Below are positions 32,901 to 47,200 of a stretch of DNA of 64,000 nt, piece by piece (position 1 is the first letter of the stretch; every line of letters begins with the position of its first letter). The notes under the pieces were generated by a model, which was not told the DNA's origin, made no database searches, and saw only the letters and a list, made by a program, of their open reading frames with translations. Source of the stretch: Cloeon dipterum (lineage: Eukaryota > Arthropoda > Insecta > Ephemeroptera > Baetidae); NCBI RefSeq assembly GCF_949628265.1, contig NC_088790.1:8622545-8686544 (forward strand), in the 5' to 3' direction. A program made the translations under genes and the position numbers.

Positions 32901-35900
32901 CCTCCGCCTCCACCATCCGGAAAACGAGGCTGCGTGCCGACCCGGAGGAAACGGTTCACCCAGTGAAATAACGCGAGCATAAAAGGAGCACTCTCCCGCA
33001 AAACCGCACGAGATTTCTCAAGACAACAATGGTGACTTTATTACGTTCAAACAATATTATCCTATTTCCTTAGAAGAGTCAACGTGTATCTAAAGAAATT
33101 ACGCATTCATGAATAAAAACACACATTTCTGATGTTGAAAAATTGTTTCTGAATAAAAATTCTTGTGATGTTAAAAGTGCAGGAATATTCTGTGCAGAAG
33201 AATCTGGGAGGCATTATTTCTATTTTAGACTCCTCTGTAAGCTAATAAACTTGTGACGTCAATTCATTAAAAAAAGGTCGAGCTTTTTCAGTCTTCGACG
33301 CACATTGAAAGGCACTCATGTTTATTTTAGATCAGGCTTATAGCGCTCTTTTATCCTTAAATAACTGCAAAGTGCGTTGATCTGACTATTTCCAACAACA
33401 ATACTTTTATTTCCAGTAAAACCTGACCCTAAAGATGTCCTCTTATAATTTTCTTGGCACCAATTTAGAACACAAAGGACTTTCTAACTCGTTCTTCGAA
33501 ATCATAGCAACTGACGATTCCCACAACCATATTATTCAATTCCTAAATAAGATTAATTCAAAGAGTTAGACGCACGCACGCTTCGTATAAAAAAGTGGAT
33601 AGAGTGACGATTGCTCGCTTCCGAGCAGAGCTGCGTTTGCCAAAGATTGATAAGCCGCGGCGGCGGCTGCGTCTAATAATAATACCTGTTGCGTTTTCTC
33701 ATGCTCTCGGCGTGCGGCGACTTGATGTACTCCTCGACTATCTGCTTCCAGCGTCTCCGGCACAGCCAGCCACGAAAGAAGCTCTGCACCTTTTTTATTT
33801 TGCGCAGCTCGTCGGCCTCCTTCGTCGGGCCGGCCAGGCTCGTCTGCTTCACCGGCACTGGACGCCATTCCCGCTTCAGCGCGCACAGCTGTGAAAAGTT
33901 TGGATAATTTGAGCCTAACGTGCACAAATATATTTTGGAAAAACAGATGAAGTTATTTAGTCGAAAACTTGTCAGTAAACAAACTCAAAGCCTTCTTTGC
34001 TCTGAGGATTTCGAAGGTCTACGGTCCTAATGGAAAAGTTGTGGAGGTCGATGCTGTAGCTTAAAGCGCCTTTTTTTCTTGTGAGCACGGATTTTGATTC
34101 ATTTGCTGAAAACATTTTTTCAATTCTTGGAGTCTAGTAGTAAAAAGGACACAATCTTGGTTTGTGTGTCCTACAATTTGTATTTAAACAACAAAACTGC
34201 AAGATTTATTTTTTAAACGTATTTTTCAATAGATTGCCTGGTTTTGTAAAAATGGAACTCTCTAAAACTAGCTGTATGAAACTTGAGAAAGTCGAATATT
34301 TAGTACAATCAGACAAATTGGATTTTACTCGTCTAATATTATTATTTCTTGTTTTCGTTCACAGCATTTTTGGAAAACCTACACTTTCAACTAGTTTCCA
34401 GTAGTCACATTTCCGGCATGTAAAACAGTGCGTTGATTTTTTAATTTTCCATCGAAAAGTCCAAAATTCTTCTAAAAATTCATTGAGAGCGGGATTCAAA
34501 AAACGACGGCCATTTTCAAAGTAAACAAATTTAAGTCGCAAATGTGTGTTAATTAATTCATTCAAACCGATTTTAGATTAATTTAGCACCATCATCAACA
34601 GCTTAAAATTGCAAATGAGAACATAAAAAGCGACACAGAGTATCAGTTTGCAAGGGGGTAAAGGGGTGCAAATATTTACCCTGCACTCTCTATTTTGCCG
34701 GCAAACATTTGCATGCGCTTGCTCCTCGTTCGTTGCATAATAACAATCTGCGCGGGAGCCGATTTGGTTACGAACATGTTGCTTGCACGATAAACACCCT
34801 CGCGTCTCGGTAAGCAAAAGCAGGGCGTGGGTGCGTGTGAGTTATTAACTCGCTTTAGCACGAGAGGGATTGAGACAAAGCGAGTTGAGGACGAGTGCGA
34901 AAATGAATTAATATTGCGCTCGATCTACGTTGCGGGTGGGAGGAAGCATTCGCCTTTGTAATTACGCCGCGAAACCATCTAGTAATTATATGTCGCTTTG
35001 CGGCTGCAATTGCGTTAGCTGAATGGATAATTCACCAACAGATTGAGTTTGATTGAGCTGCTCTCCGAATGCAGCGACCGTGTTTTGCTTTGAGGCAGAG
35101 TGATATTATGTTCACGGATCAATTTCAATCTGCCTTTGATAATTTTCTAACTTAATTAAAACAAGGACATAACTTTTTATTTACTTATAAATAATGCATT
35201 TTCATGCTGTTCAATCTCCTATATCAGTTTATAAAGGTGCACAGATAAAAGATTAACAAACCACCCAGTAAGTCTTTAATTAACAAAAAAATTAGGATTT
35301 TCAAAGTATCCTTGGAGTCATTTTTATTCGAAATAGTTGTCTTCCCGCACATCTGCTATGTGCAATAATGAAATCAGGACCGAGGAACAGTTAAATATCA
35401 CATGTGGCCCAATTTAACAAAAAAAATGGGTTTGTAAATTATTTTTTGCTTAATTTCGATCCTTCTCCAATGGTGTGCGAATTATGAGCTAAATTTCTCT
35501 TCTGGCGAAATAAATCAATAAGGAGATAGTGCTCGCCACTTGATTAGCATGAAAACTTTAAAACCGATTTTCTCAAAAATTTAAACAGTAACCAGGGAAA
35601 TTTTCTGACTTTTTCCTCATATTTAGATAGTGTTTCAAGTAAAGAGAAAAAGGATTAATTTTTCATAGATTTTCTGTAAAGCTTTACTATAAGAATGCTT
35701 GCTTATTCTACATTTCTTATAATTTATTTATGTAATTGTTGCTACCTATCCACAGTTAATTCAATCATTCGTTCTAAATGACTTCATGAAAGGACGAATA
35801 AGAAATCTTCTTTTTAAATAATTTTAAAGAATTCCAGTTTGAGTTTGTCATTTATCCTTACCTTTATGGCTAGCTTGTCAGATATTTTTTAATGTTGAGC

Positions 35901-36690
35901 GCTACGTAAAGTAGTTTTCGATGAGATGAAGCAATTCAGTTTGAACTGTCACAGGAAAGGATCAAGGAAACCTTTAGTGTTTGACCATGTTTCTCGAACC
36001 TCTCATTGAGATAAATCATTAGACACTTTTTGCTCCGAGATTAAAATGGTGAACAGTGCATGGAACTCTGCAATACTATTAAATTACAATATCGTGCAGC
36101 TCCGCTTTCAGTAAATGAATATGAGAGAAAAAAATTGAAATTTTGGCTGGAAAATCTACTCTAAATTTATCCATGCCAAGACAAGCTGAAGTCAGAATGC
36201 TGCATCGCACTACTCAAACCACGCGAGAGCGATGGTCAAACGACAAAGATAAGGAAGGAGAGGAAGGGGTGCTCACTTCAAATCTCACCTCCGCTCGCAG
36301 CTTTTTGATTTCAGAGGCCAGCTCCTCGCACTGCTGGGTGTACTGCCACTTGGCCGTTTTTTCGCTCTCGACAATCTGGAGGAGGTGCAAGTGCTTCTGC
36401 TCCAATTCCTCTTTCTGCAGCAGCAGCTTGTTGAAACTGAAACCGAAAGCAAATAGGTGTGCGATGGAAAAGACTTTTTTAATTAAAAAATTAATTAAAA
36501 CACGTGCAAGCAAGAGTTCTGCGAAAGTTAAGGTTTTTGACTGGTGAAAATGCGCGGCTTTGGTTGCGCTTGTAGCAGTAAATAATCTGCCGTCGATTTT
36601 CGCCCTTTGGATCCCAGGATTTTTTTGCTCTCCGTCACAAGGATTAATTTGCCAAACACTATGGGGCTTTATTTTGTGCCTGCGCCCGCT

Positions 36691-36736
<46 letters not shown>

Positions 36737-38171
36737 GATTTTTCACAGGCATCGACTGGGATTTTCACCGTTGTTCCGGGGATTTATCCTTAAAAGACGT
36801 GATCCGCTTATGTGAGCGAAATTTCAAAAGCACCGGTTCGTGAAATGTATTTCAGCTGTGAATTCGGCTCTTTTTGCTCTTGGGAAACAGCCAGTCACGA
36901 TGTAAACCATCCAAACCTTATTGACAAAGGTCACTTGCAATTTGCAATGAAGTTTATTTGAATATTCAACTGGTGGCGGCATTTAATTTCATTTTTGGCA
37001 GAAAGCTGAATGAACTAAGCCGAATTCGTAAGTCTGAACGAAATATGTCCTTCTCTGTAGAAAATGCCCAAAAATTACGATTAATTCCACTAGACCGAAA
37101 ACTGTTTGTAGTTAATAAAAATTTTCTTCATTTAAAATTTGGTTACAAAAATCTAGAGCTCCTTTAGAAGCTCTCTCTTCCTAAGTTTGTACGTGCCCTT
37201 AAAGATATTTAAGATTTAAATAAAATTTAGAATATGAGAACCCATTTTCTATCAACAATGAATTAGTTCGTAGGGTTTTATCAGACCATTTGGAAAGGTT
37301 GTGAGACGTTTTTGCTAACACATAACTTCAACTGCTACACCAATTTTGCATCAGAATTAATCTAAAGCAAACATGCCACTGCAAGTTGATCGTAAGGACC
37401 GCAAACAAGAAGGTTGTGTATCACATTCTCCGCCTAAAATAGTAGCAAATTACCAGGTAAATTAACTAGTGTCCGGCCACGTGTAGCCAAGCCCGTAATC
37501 TAGTGCGTTTGCAGTGTTTAGGCAAGCCCATCAGCAAGCATAAAGGACGCCCCTGTAGCCGGTGCGAAATAATTCCCTGCGAGCCGGATTTGGGGGAGAG
37601 CAGCCGGCATGAGAGCAAAGTAAATCAAGCGGCGGTGGCGGCGACATTTATTAGCAGAGAATTAAGTGTATGCGTGACTCTGGCGGATATTACACGCGCT
37701 ACCTCCAGTTGAAAAGTGGAAATCTTGTACTAAATTCATTATCAAAATAGGCACTGGCGTTGAGTTATTAAAATTTCAGCCGCTTTTCTCCGCGCCAGCC
37801 AGCCAGCCGCAGCAGCAGCGGCGGCGGCAGGAGCAGGCGTGACGTCAATGCATTCGCGAAAAGCGTACGCACTCCATCCCGCCTGCCACACGTAAGTATA
37901 CATACATACATATACGTAACGTGTAGCATCGAACGCCTATGTACACAATGTGCCCGTATGTACTCGTGTACACGATGTGTGTATTTCCTTCCTTTGTGCT
38001 GACGCGCCTGGCCCTCGAAATTAAAGGCCTGAATCATTTATTCGCGGCACCAGCTCAGCAGCGACAGCGACAGAGAGAGAGAGAGAGGCGCTGGGGAGAG
38101 GAGGAACCAAAGGATGGTTCCAGATCAAAAGGTAGCAATGCTGCTTCTGTTTGGGCAGCCACGTATGTGTG

Positions 38172-38261
<90 letters not shown>

Positions 38262-41200
38262 CCTCAAAATTGTACAATAATTTTTACTGCCGCTATCTGA
38301 ACCAAATTGGGCCTTGCCTCGTTTGTGTGTTGTTCACGTGCTTGCCTATATTCTGCAGCTGCGTTTGCTTTAATTTTGTGTTGTGCTCAGAAAATGGAAA
38401 ATAAATTTAAACTCTCAAGATTTTTGTTGTATACCGTCGGTGTATACTATGATTATTTTTTATTTTAACAATAACTTTTAGGATTCTCATCAATTAAAAA
38501 AAAGCATTGGAAGTAGCCTCATTTTGATCATTGGATCTCTACCCCTTGTAACAAAAAATATACATTTGTAAAAATATTCTGACATATTTTATATCCATAA
38601 AGCATCTCAAAAGCAAATAATTTAATGAGACTTGGCATTTTTAGTGGAATTTTTGAAACATTAATTTATGACGGTTGGCGCCATAATTTTTCACAAGCTT
38701 TGGTTAAATAATACGATTAAACAATGTTGTCGAAAAGAGATTTCACGATTTTGAGCTTTACGCAACTCTCTGAATCATTAATGGCAGACACTCTGACTTT
38801 CTCACCCCTGCCATAATTAATCTTTGAGCTGAACGAATAATTTGTGTTCCCTTTTCACTAGCGCATTCAATTAAGCTGCGGAGGTCGATCGCAAGTCTTC
38901 CCACCTTGAGCTACTTATTCTGCCGATCTAATAATTTCTTGATGCCGAAGGGAGGCGAGCTTGCTCTCTCATTTATCCGGCGGCAGCGTGAAAATTTCAG
39001 CAGAGAAGGAGAAGGAACATCGCCTCGAGCCGTGCGAATGAAAGTTGCAGCAGGCCGAGGAGCAATTCATCCTCGTTCGGCCCAATTCAAATGCTCTATG
39101 GCCGCTCCGGCCCGTGCGTCTTTATTGTAGACCATGCATATTTCACGCGCCAAGGGCTCAAAGGCGGCTGCAAAAAATCGCAGAATTATTCAGGAAATGA
39201 CTCTGGCAAAGGTGAATAACGCATTGTTAGACGCTGCACCGCGTGTTCGGGCATAAATTTTGCGTTCAATGAGCCAAGCCGCGTCCATTTGAGCCTGCAA
39301 GTGATTAAAGGGTTAACAACTCTTTGTCTCCCCCTGGGATGCTTCAATCAACTTAATTTGCCGAGTTTGCAGAGCGGAAAGCCGTCTCTAGAAACGACTT
39401 GGATCACTGTTAAGTGGATTAGGTGAATGTTCGCGTGCTGATTGATCTTGCGAAATTAGGATAATTAATGCATTAAGACTCAATTAGCTTCTAAGCGGGT
39501 AACGATTTTTAACGACTTTGTACGTGAAATCAAGTTTATGAATTTTCCAAATGATGGCTTTATTGAATTAGATTTTCCATTCCTACCAAATCTATTTGCG
39601 TTTTTTTCTAAATCTGATTTTAAAAAGATAGCTGAAAACTGCGTGGTAATGCATTGTTGAAATCTGCTTCAAATATAGCAGTTAAGAGGAAATCTAAGAA
39701 GAAATGCCAGTCTTTCAGAGTGAAATCTAAAAACTTCTGATTCAAGGGATGAATTATTTTTATTTACAGCTGTCAAAAATTTGCATCCCTTTTACATTTC
39801 ATCTGACATACTATACTACAAACAGATTTTTCAGCCCATTTTTACAGAGGTTTAGAAAAACGAAAACTAAATTAACTACGACGAACGTTTGAAATTTTTA
39901 TATCAGACAAAAGTTTCAATAAGCATTGTATTTAACGAAAACCAGAAAAAAATCTATAGATCATCCAATTTATAGTCCATCAAACTGAAGTAAAGCAAAA
40001 TATATACTATCTTAAATAAGCATAAATCTTTGTATTTAGTTAGTGTGATGACTACGGTTTTGGGGTTAACACGCAGCTAACTGTATCTTCTCGAGCTCGT
40101 GCACAAGTTGCTCCGTCGTGAAAACACAGCACTGCACGCTGCTTTATCCGCTTGAGAAAAGGGATCTGGTATCCAAGCCTCGAGGAAAATTGATTTAAAA
40201 GCCGATACTCACAGCCGCAGGGCCAAATCTCGGAGGGTTCCACACAATATGCCTACTTGGGGCGATCGAGCGGCTTCAGCAACAGACTGTTCGAAGTTAT
40301 GCACACCGTGATTTGGTCCACAACTTGCTTTACACCTCCTCGGATCACTTCGCCTAGCAACTTCACCAGCACAAGTTGGTTGCTGGTAAACTGGTATCAC
40401 GTTCTCCGCTGTGCGAAGCGAAATTCGTACACAGATGCGTCAGTCGGGTTCACCTCATTTATCATGTTTGCGGCTGAATTAATTAGCATCTATTCCCGGG
40501 TATCTGCGAATTGAGACGCTCTTCAATCATCCTACGTATTTTAATCTTATTGAAAATTTGAAATGTTCTGGAAGTAGAATGCTCTTTTTAATGCGAACGA
40601 TTTTGTCTTTTATTTTATTGTTCATTTGAAATAAGAGAATTATCACGAACAAACTTTGTGGGAATATCCGGAATATCAAACTGATTGTGAGTTACTCTGT
40701 AGGATGATGTCAGCCGCAAGATAAATTTCTACCAGCTTTTATTCCGAATAAAACTTCCATGATGTATCTGTTGCTAACATGACGGATAATTAGCAGTTTG
40801 GAAAATGATAGCGTATTTGTAAACTGTTATAATGCTAGACCGCGACTGATGTAATCAGCGAGCTGCGTATATTTTTCCGACATCCAAAATTGATTACGCT
40901 TCGCAACGTCAAAACATGTCAAAGGGCATCAATATCGCGTAAAAAAGCGGCAAATCGATTTGGCGCGAGGAATAATTTGCGGGGCAAACTTCAAAAAGAG
41001 TCAGGGTGGCTACGGCGGTGTAATCGATTGCGTGCGCGGATAATTATTTCAACTGTTGCGACGGCAAAGCTAATGATTACCCAAGCCTGGACGATGAAAT
41101 AATAATTATTGGGCTGCGTCGGCATCATTAGCGGTGGAAAGGGAGAAAGGAAAAGCAATTCAATACCAAACCCTATTTGTAGGCGAAAAAGTCATTAACT

Positions 41201-44200
41201 TTTTCATCATCTTCTCTCTTTCTCTGTTCGAGCTGTAAGGTTCATGGAGTGAAAGGGGGAATAAGAGACTCCTTACCTTGCTTCTCTGATGGCCTCGATC
41301 CACATTTTGCAGTCGGTTTCGCTGTTGGCCCGCAACTCGTACTGACGCTGGTTCTCCCGCCGGTACGATATCGCGAAACAGTACTGCGAACAAACACCAA
41401 ATTGCGATGGTTATTACACCGAAACAATGAGACACATCAACTGAAAATTGCATCTTTGAAAACCGACAAAACGGTTAATAATTCAAAGTGCCTCTGAGTC
41501 AATCCAAAATTTGCAAGTTTAGAAGCTCAGGAGTCGATTATTCAAATTATGTTATTCTAAAACAGTCTTTTGTCAACTGTCCGCCCTTTTGTGATAGCCT
41601 GCTCCGAATCTTCCTTGAACAAGCATTGGTGGGTACTGGGTATAAATGTTGTCGGATGCGAGCAAGTGATGCGTTGTGAGGCTTTATTTGTCCGTTGGTC
41701 CCGCGTCTCCTTTCTCGCTCGATGGAACGACAGAATGATGCCCTGGGGCCGGCACATGCTCATGAGAGGCGAATATTTTGGACTCACGGCACGTGGCCAA
41801 GCTGGCCTAATCGAATTGAACGTGTTGCCCATGAAATTGGCCGCGTGCAACACTACTTTCCGCAGCTCTTGCGGGCATCAATTATGCAACCGCTGGCAAA
41901 ACGTACTTGACGGCGCATTACGCAAAGTGCAGCACGTGGCCAGCATCGAGCCCAACAGCAGCTAACACTCATTAATTATTAACACAGGAAATGAGAACAG
42001 TGTGCAAATACTGCTTTTTATTTCTAGATTTTCCCACTTCGCTGAAAGCCTTTGAAAAATGAAATAATTCCCCAGGGTTCCCAGAGGATTATGCACGCTA
42101 ACTTTTTACATACCAGAAAATATATAAAATGGTCTCTCACTGTCAGAGGTGGACGAAATAATATTCATTTTCACGCTCCCACAATTTCAAAGTGCTTAAA
42201 TAAATTTCGCGTGCTGAGGTTAGAGATTTCAACCACACGTGTGCGGCTTTGGAGCAAACTAATGTCTTGGGTGGTTCTATTCTATGAATGTCCTTGGTAG
42301 GTCGGTTTACGAAATTTGCGGCTTGGTCAGGCGGATACTTAATGTTTAGAGCTGCGCCTTGGGCATTTCGATGAAAATTCATAACAACGGTGCAAAAATT
42401 TGTATTTTTAATGTTACGAGGACAATAGAATCCAGGAGATTTAGAAGCTACAATTTTTATAAAATCACACACTAAACACGAATCGTTTTATTTTACGTTG
42501 TTCTAAATTAAAATCTTAAAAGAAGGTATTTGCTAGAAAAGATTAAATAGAATTCGAAATATGTGGTTCAGTCTGCCTTCCTGCACATTTGTAATTTGTG
42601 GGAATAATGACATGAAACAAAGATGAACAATATACCTGTGGAAAACAAAAGGGAATTATATTTTAATGGTGGACAACTTTTCTTTGCACTGTTGCTGCTC
42701 AAGCCCGTGATAGGCTTAAGAAACATTTTCTGTGCAAGTGAGGTGGAAAAATAAGTTGCAAAAAATATTGCTTGGAGGATGGTCAACGTTTCATTATATA
42801 AGAAAAAACTAGCTCAAAACGAAATAGAAGCGTTATTTCATCACCATTAAATTCCTCAATTCTAAAAAGTTTTTTAGAATTTGCTTTGCCAGCGCGTTGG
42901 CTCGCATTGTTAAGGCATTCTCAGGAGTGACAAAGCAATGGGAGATATTTGAACAGTTCGGAGATCTAATACTGGCTACCTTATGTCAGAGATGGCAAAA
43001 AGTGGTTAGTTTAGTGACTCGGAATGCTCAAATTGCTCAACGGGCTGGGAGGCGCACCGGCGCCGACTCGCTACTTGCTGGTTTGCACCTTTCCAGCATG
43101 CGTGATTTGGCTTCACGGGACGAATTTCTAGCGTTTCAATGCAGTCCTCGGTGCGGAGGCAAGTGGCCCTTCAGAGGGCTGGGTCCCTGTGCGGCCTGGT
43201 GCGCCCATGTTATCCGTTCGCGGTGTTATTGGGACCCGGGTTTCAGCATTCGTGCTAGTGCAGTGAGCGCCCTTCCCGGTCCTCGGACAGGGATAAAAAG
43301 AGCAAAAAAGCTTGAAAATAGCTGTAAAGCCCCCATCAGACATCTATAACTCGAGCTCCTACTTCCAATGAAGGCGTTTGAACAGCCTTCCACCGTGCAC
43401 TGGCACTAATTAACGAGCAATTTCATACCGCAGCTAGCAACTTATCATCTATATCATATTGTTTATCTGACGTAACGAGAGCATGCATGGTTGTTTGGAG
43501 CTTCTGCATCAGTTTGGCTCAGTATAGCAAACTGCATTCGTTCCTGTAATATTCCACCGCAAAACGCAAAAGCGGAGGCGAGCGAGCAAGTGCTGCACAA
43601 CTTGTTGCCTACCTGGAGAGGGGCAAAAAGCTCGTTCATTTGCTTAGCAACGTGTAGCGGCCAAGGGCTTTCGAGAACGGCGGCCGGGTCGGTCGAGAGG
43701 CCAAGGGGGCACGATCAGAATTGCAAATCGCCAGCAGCAGCACTGCCTGGCCGACCGAAATAGCTTATTTCCCTCTCCCGCGGGACTCGGAAGAATAATA
43801 ATTTAGCTAAATTTATTTGCTTTTCTCTTCTCTTCGGTCGGCTCCTACTCCATTGCCAGCACGAGCTGAATTAATCGAATTAATTAGCTACCGCGCTAGC
43901 ATGATGGCAGAAATTGTGTCTTTTTAAGAGTGGATATTCATTCTTCTGCTGATTTTTCATCTCAGCTTTGATAAATTACTATCTACCTAAAAGTTGCAAT
44001 CAAATTGCAATGATAATTCCTGTTTGAACCTTTCCAACATAGGACCGTATTTCTGAGTTGAGTTCTATTTCTTTGCAATGTAAGATAAGCAAAGACACAA
44101 CAAAAATAAACGGTTAAGTAGCTGAGTAGAATAAATAAAATTAAAAAAGCAATCCATCACGTGATCTCACTTTAACGTTTGATCCATTCCTTTCCTTACA

Positions 44201-47200
44201 GACTTGTAATGAAAAATAAACGAAGAGCGACAGCACAAACAGTGCGACAAAGAGAAAATGCGACGACAGCATGACATTTGTTTATTCGATGTTCATAATT
44301 TTTTGCTGCTCGACCCACCAGCCATTAGTGCTATTTCATCATTTCGAATGTGCTCTCTCCCATATATTTTGACGGCAAATTTTCACTCCTGGACTGCGGA
44401 GCACACGAATCGATCAGCTTTTTAAGCCCTGTGTGTGCATTTTAGGGCTTATTTATCACGAGAGGATTACAACAGCCATGCAGGAGGCGCGATTTTGGTA
44501 ATGATGATGAAAAATGAAGGGGCGAGCGCGACTCAAATAATGAGGATTTTGTCATCCATTCAGCCGGCACGTCAATCAATCACCTCGCTGCCCCTTTCAT
44601 CCCCGTCGCGAAAAGTCGCGTAAATAATTTATCCGCAGGTGAAAGGTATGTGTGTGTGCCGTGGCGATGCACATTACCAGAATTACGTTCAGCGACACAC
44701 ACGGCGGAGGCGGCGCTTTTTCACCGAAATTGACGTCAAGGGAAATATTATTCCTGCGCTGAGGTGAGAGAGGGAAAATTGAGTCGCTTTATTGCTTCTC
44801 GGCGGAGGGCTCCGGGAAAAGAAATTCTAACGCACACAGGCGCCTCCTTCGTCTTTATTTAGATTTGTTCATTATAGCTAGTCTGAAAATACACGTGTGC
44901 CCGCTCCAGCCGTGGAAAAGCAGAATAGGAGACGTGCGCGCTCGCGGTAAACATCAAATTTATATTCGACGAGCGAGCACAAATGATTTCGTGATGTGAA
45001 AAGGAACTCGACGGTGCTGAGAAATATTAAAATTAGACACACAGCCACGGAGAAACTGAAACTGATGCGAGCTGAGTCGCTTTGCACTGTCGTCTACGTA
45101 CAAATTCGCTCGATTGCACCCATTTTTCATCTCCAGTGTGCTGGAAATGCAAAAATTCGCAAGAAAAATCTCCAGCTCGATCAATTCCAGCCATTAAGAC
45201 CCAAAAATTCAACAAACAGCATAGCCAATTTGAAATTGTTGGTTACAGGCACGAAAAATTTCTCAAATTTTGAAAAAATTTGAAAATATGCTATAGAGTT
45301 GAGCGAATGCAGTGCTGCGGCAGCCATTTTCCACTTTCTCGCAGATTTTTAGCTGGGCCTGGACAGATCAATTTTCGATAAGGTCTCGTTCACTTAGCCC
45401 GAGGCGAGCAGTGGCCCAGTTCTTTCTCAATTTGCGGAAACGCGCGGCTTGGGTCCGAAACAGCTGTCGGGAGCAGGCGGCTTTCCCGAAAGAGCCACAC
45501 GCAGCCTAATTGAGAGGGAAGACTGAAGAAAATTCCCGAAGTTGCGAGCGAGAGAGGCAGATAAACAGGCGGCTAGGGAATGCGGCGGCGGCTTGAGCAG
45601 CAATTTGTCATTCTGGCGGCTCGCTCTTTCAACGCCCGGCGAAATTTAATTAAGATTAAATGCACCCCAGACTCGGTCCCCAAACACAAATTTGCACGAG
45701 ACAACGTGTGGGGCAACAGCCTTGAAATTTTAGCGTGGCGATTTAATTGTGGCAGCCGCTTCGTCATGTTTTTCGGACACAGCAGGGGCACATTTAGCGC
45801 AATTTGGCTGCAGGGTTAATTCGCTACATTTGCCAAATTGCGTCGCTTGTTGTGTGGAATTAAATTACCAACTTCCCGACTAACGCTCGTCATGATAGGC
45901 GTATTATTGCTCGCAATTAGCTCCATTGTCTATACCACTGTGCGCGTCACAGAGTTTAATTCGTTGGGGGGGGGGGGGACAAATTATTCATTCTTGTGAG
46001 AAGAATTAATTTTGTGGAAAAAAATCATGAATAGTGCGAGAGCAGAGTGAATGAAGGTGCAAAGTTCGGTTGCCAGAGCTTCTTAAAGTGAGATTCATAA
46101 GTTTGGGGGTGCGCGTATCGACGCACATCGGCTCACCCATGACAGCGTATTATCAAAGGAATGAAACACAGCGTGGCATCTTAAAAAAGGTGGTTGCATC
46201 TTAATAGTCGCGGGTGATAAATAATCGCTCGCTCGCATCCTGCCATTAAAAAGGGGCCCGTCAGCCTTTTATTGCCAGCGCCGCGTGCAAATGGGCTTAT
46301 CTGAGAAGCAGGCGAGGAGGTCGACCACTTTTTATTATTCATAGCAGCGAAAGTTGCGAGGCAGGTGTCGTGTGGCGAAATGGCGGCGGCTCGCATGATG
46401 GGATGAGAGGCTTCATTCCTTCCCTCGAACAGAGGAAAATTTGCATAGCTCTAATTATCCGAGACTCGAGAATAGTTTCTTCCAATGGCGCCAGCAAATA
46501 TTTGCACGCTGAAGTAACGAGAACTTAGCAAGGATGTGATGATCAAGTGTGTGTGTGTGTGTGTGTGTTTCTCCGACTTGCACAAGTCTCGTTTTTGCGG
46601 TAGAATAACAGGTGGTGTGTTTGACTTTCATCAAAACTCGAGCTTGGAAAAACAGTCATAATTGCCTCACAGCACTGCTTTGTAATTTGTGGATCTCGTT
46701 TTTTGTCAATCATGCAAATTGGGTGATGAAAATTGTTTGCAATTTAGTTGAGAAACTAAAACAATTTTTGCTTAGTTATAGTCCACTACGTATAACGAAT
46801 CACACATTTTGGTATATGGCGCTGGTGTCGCTTTTTTCTAGGTTGGATCTTAGTCAAAATTCGAAACAAGTCCCTTTCTGGACATTTAAAAAATATATTA
46901 AAACTGGCTTTGGACAAAAAAAATAAACCGAATTCGTGAAATTGTTTTGTCATTCCAATAAATGAATATATTTGTTCTAAATTTTTTCACATCTCGCTTT
47001 ATCCTGGCCATCGCCAGCCAAAAAAATCTACCGTTGCTATCACCAACAAGTTGGTTGAATAGTTTGCGTTGGCATGAGAACTGAATCTGTGCAGCAGAAG
47101 CGGCAAATGGGTCGAAGTATCGAAAACCAATGGAATCGCCTGTAAATTGGGCCTTGACTGCGCAAACCATATCAGCTGAGCTGCTTTTGGTGTGCGTCGC

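Larger units (their letters stand above)
36437..41276 (-). other. RasGRF intron (4.8 kb) with GA/CT microsatellites
   Basis: GTAAGG donor and 'cggtttcag' acceptor. Contains (GA)n at 36692-36733 and (CT)n at 38174-38256, listed separately. Homeodomain-like TAATTA cores are frequent. No gene recognised. Confidence 0.75.

Noticed and set aside
36214..36768. 184-codon minus ORF as a separate gene
   Set aside because: It is the RasGRF coiled-coil exon with frame read through into both introns, including a poly-(SL) run from the (GA)n tract.
38055..38267. Arg-Glu / Ser-Leu repeat ORFs
   Set aside because: Translation of a CT/GA microsatellite; not protein coding.
42897..43349. 150-codon ORF over repeat copy 2 as a gene
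   Set aside because: No ATG start, lies in a dispersed repeat, and is broken in copy 1. Reported as part of the repeat instead.
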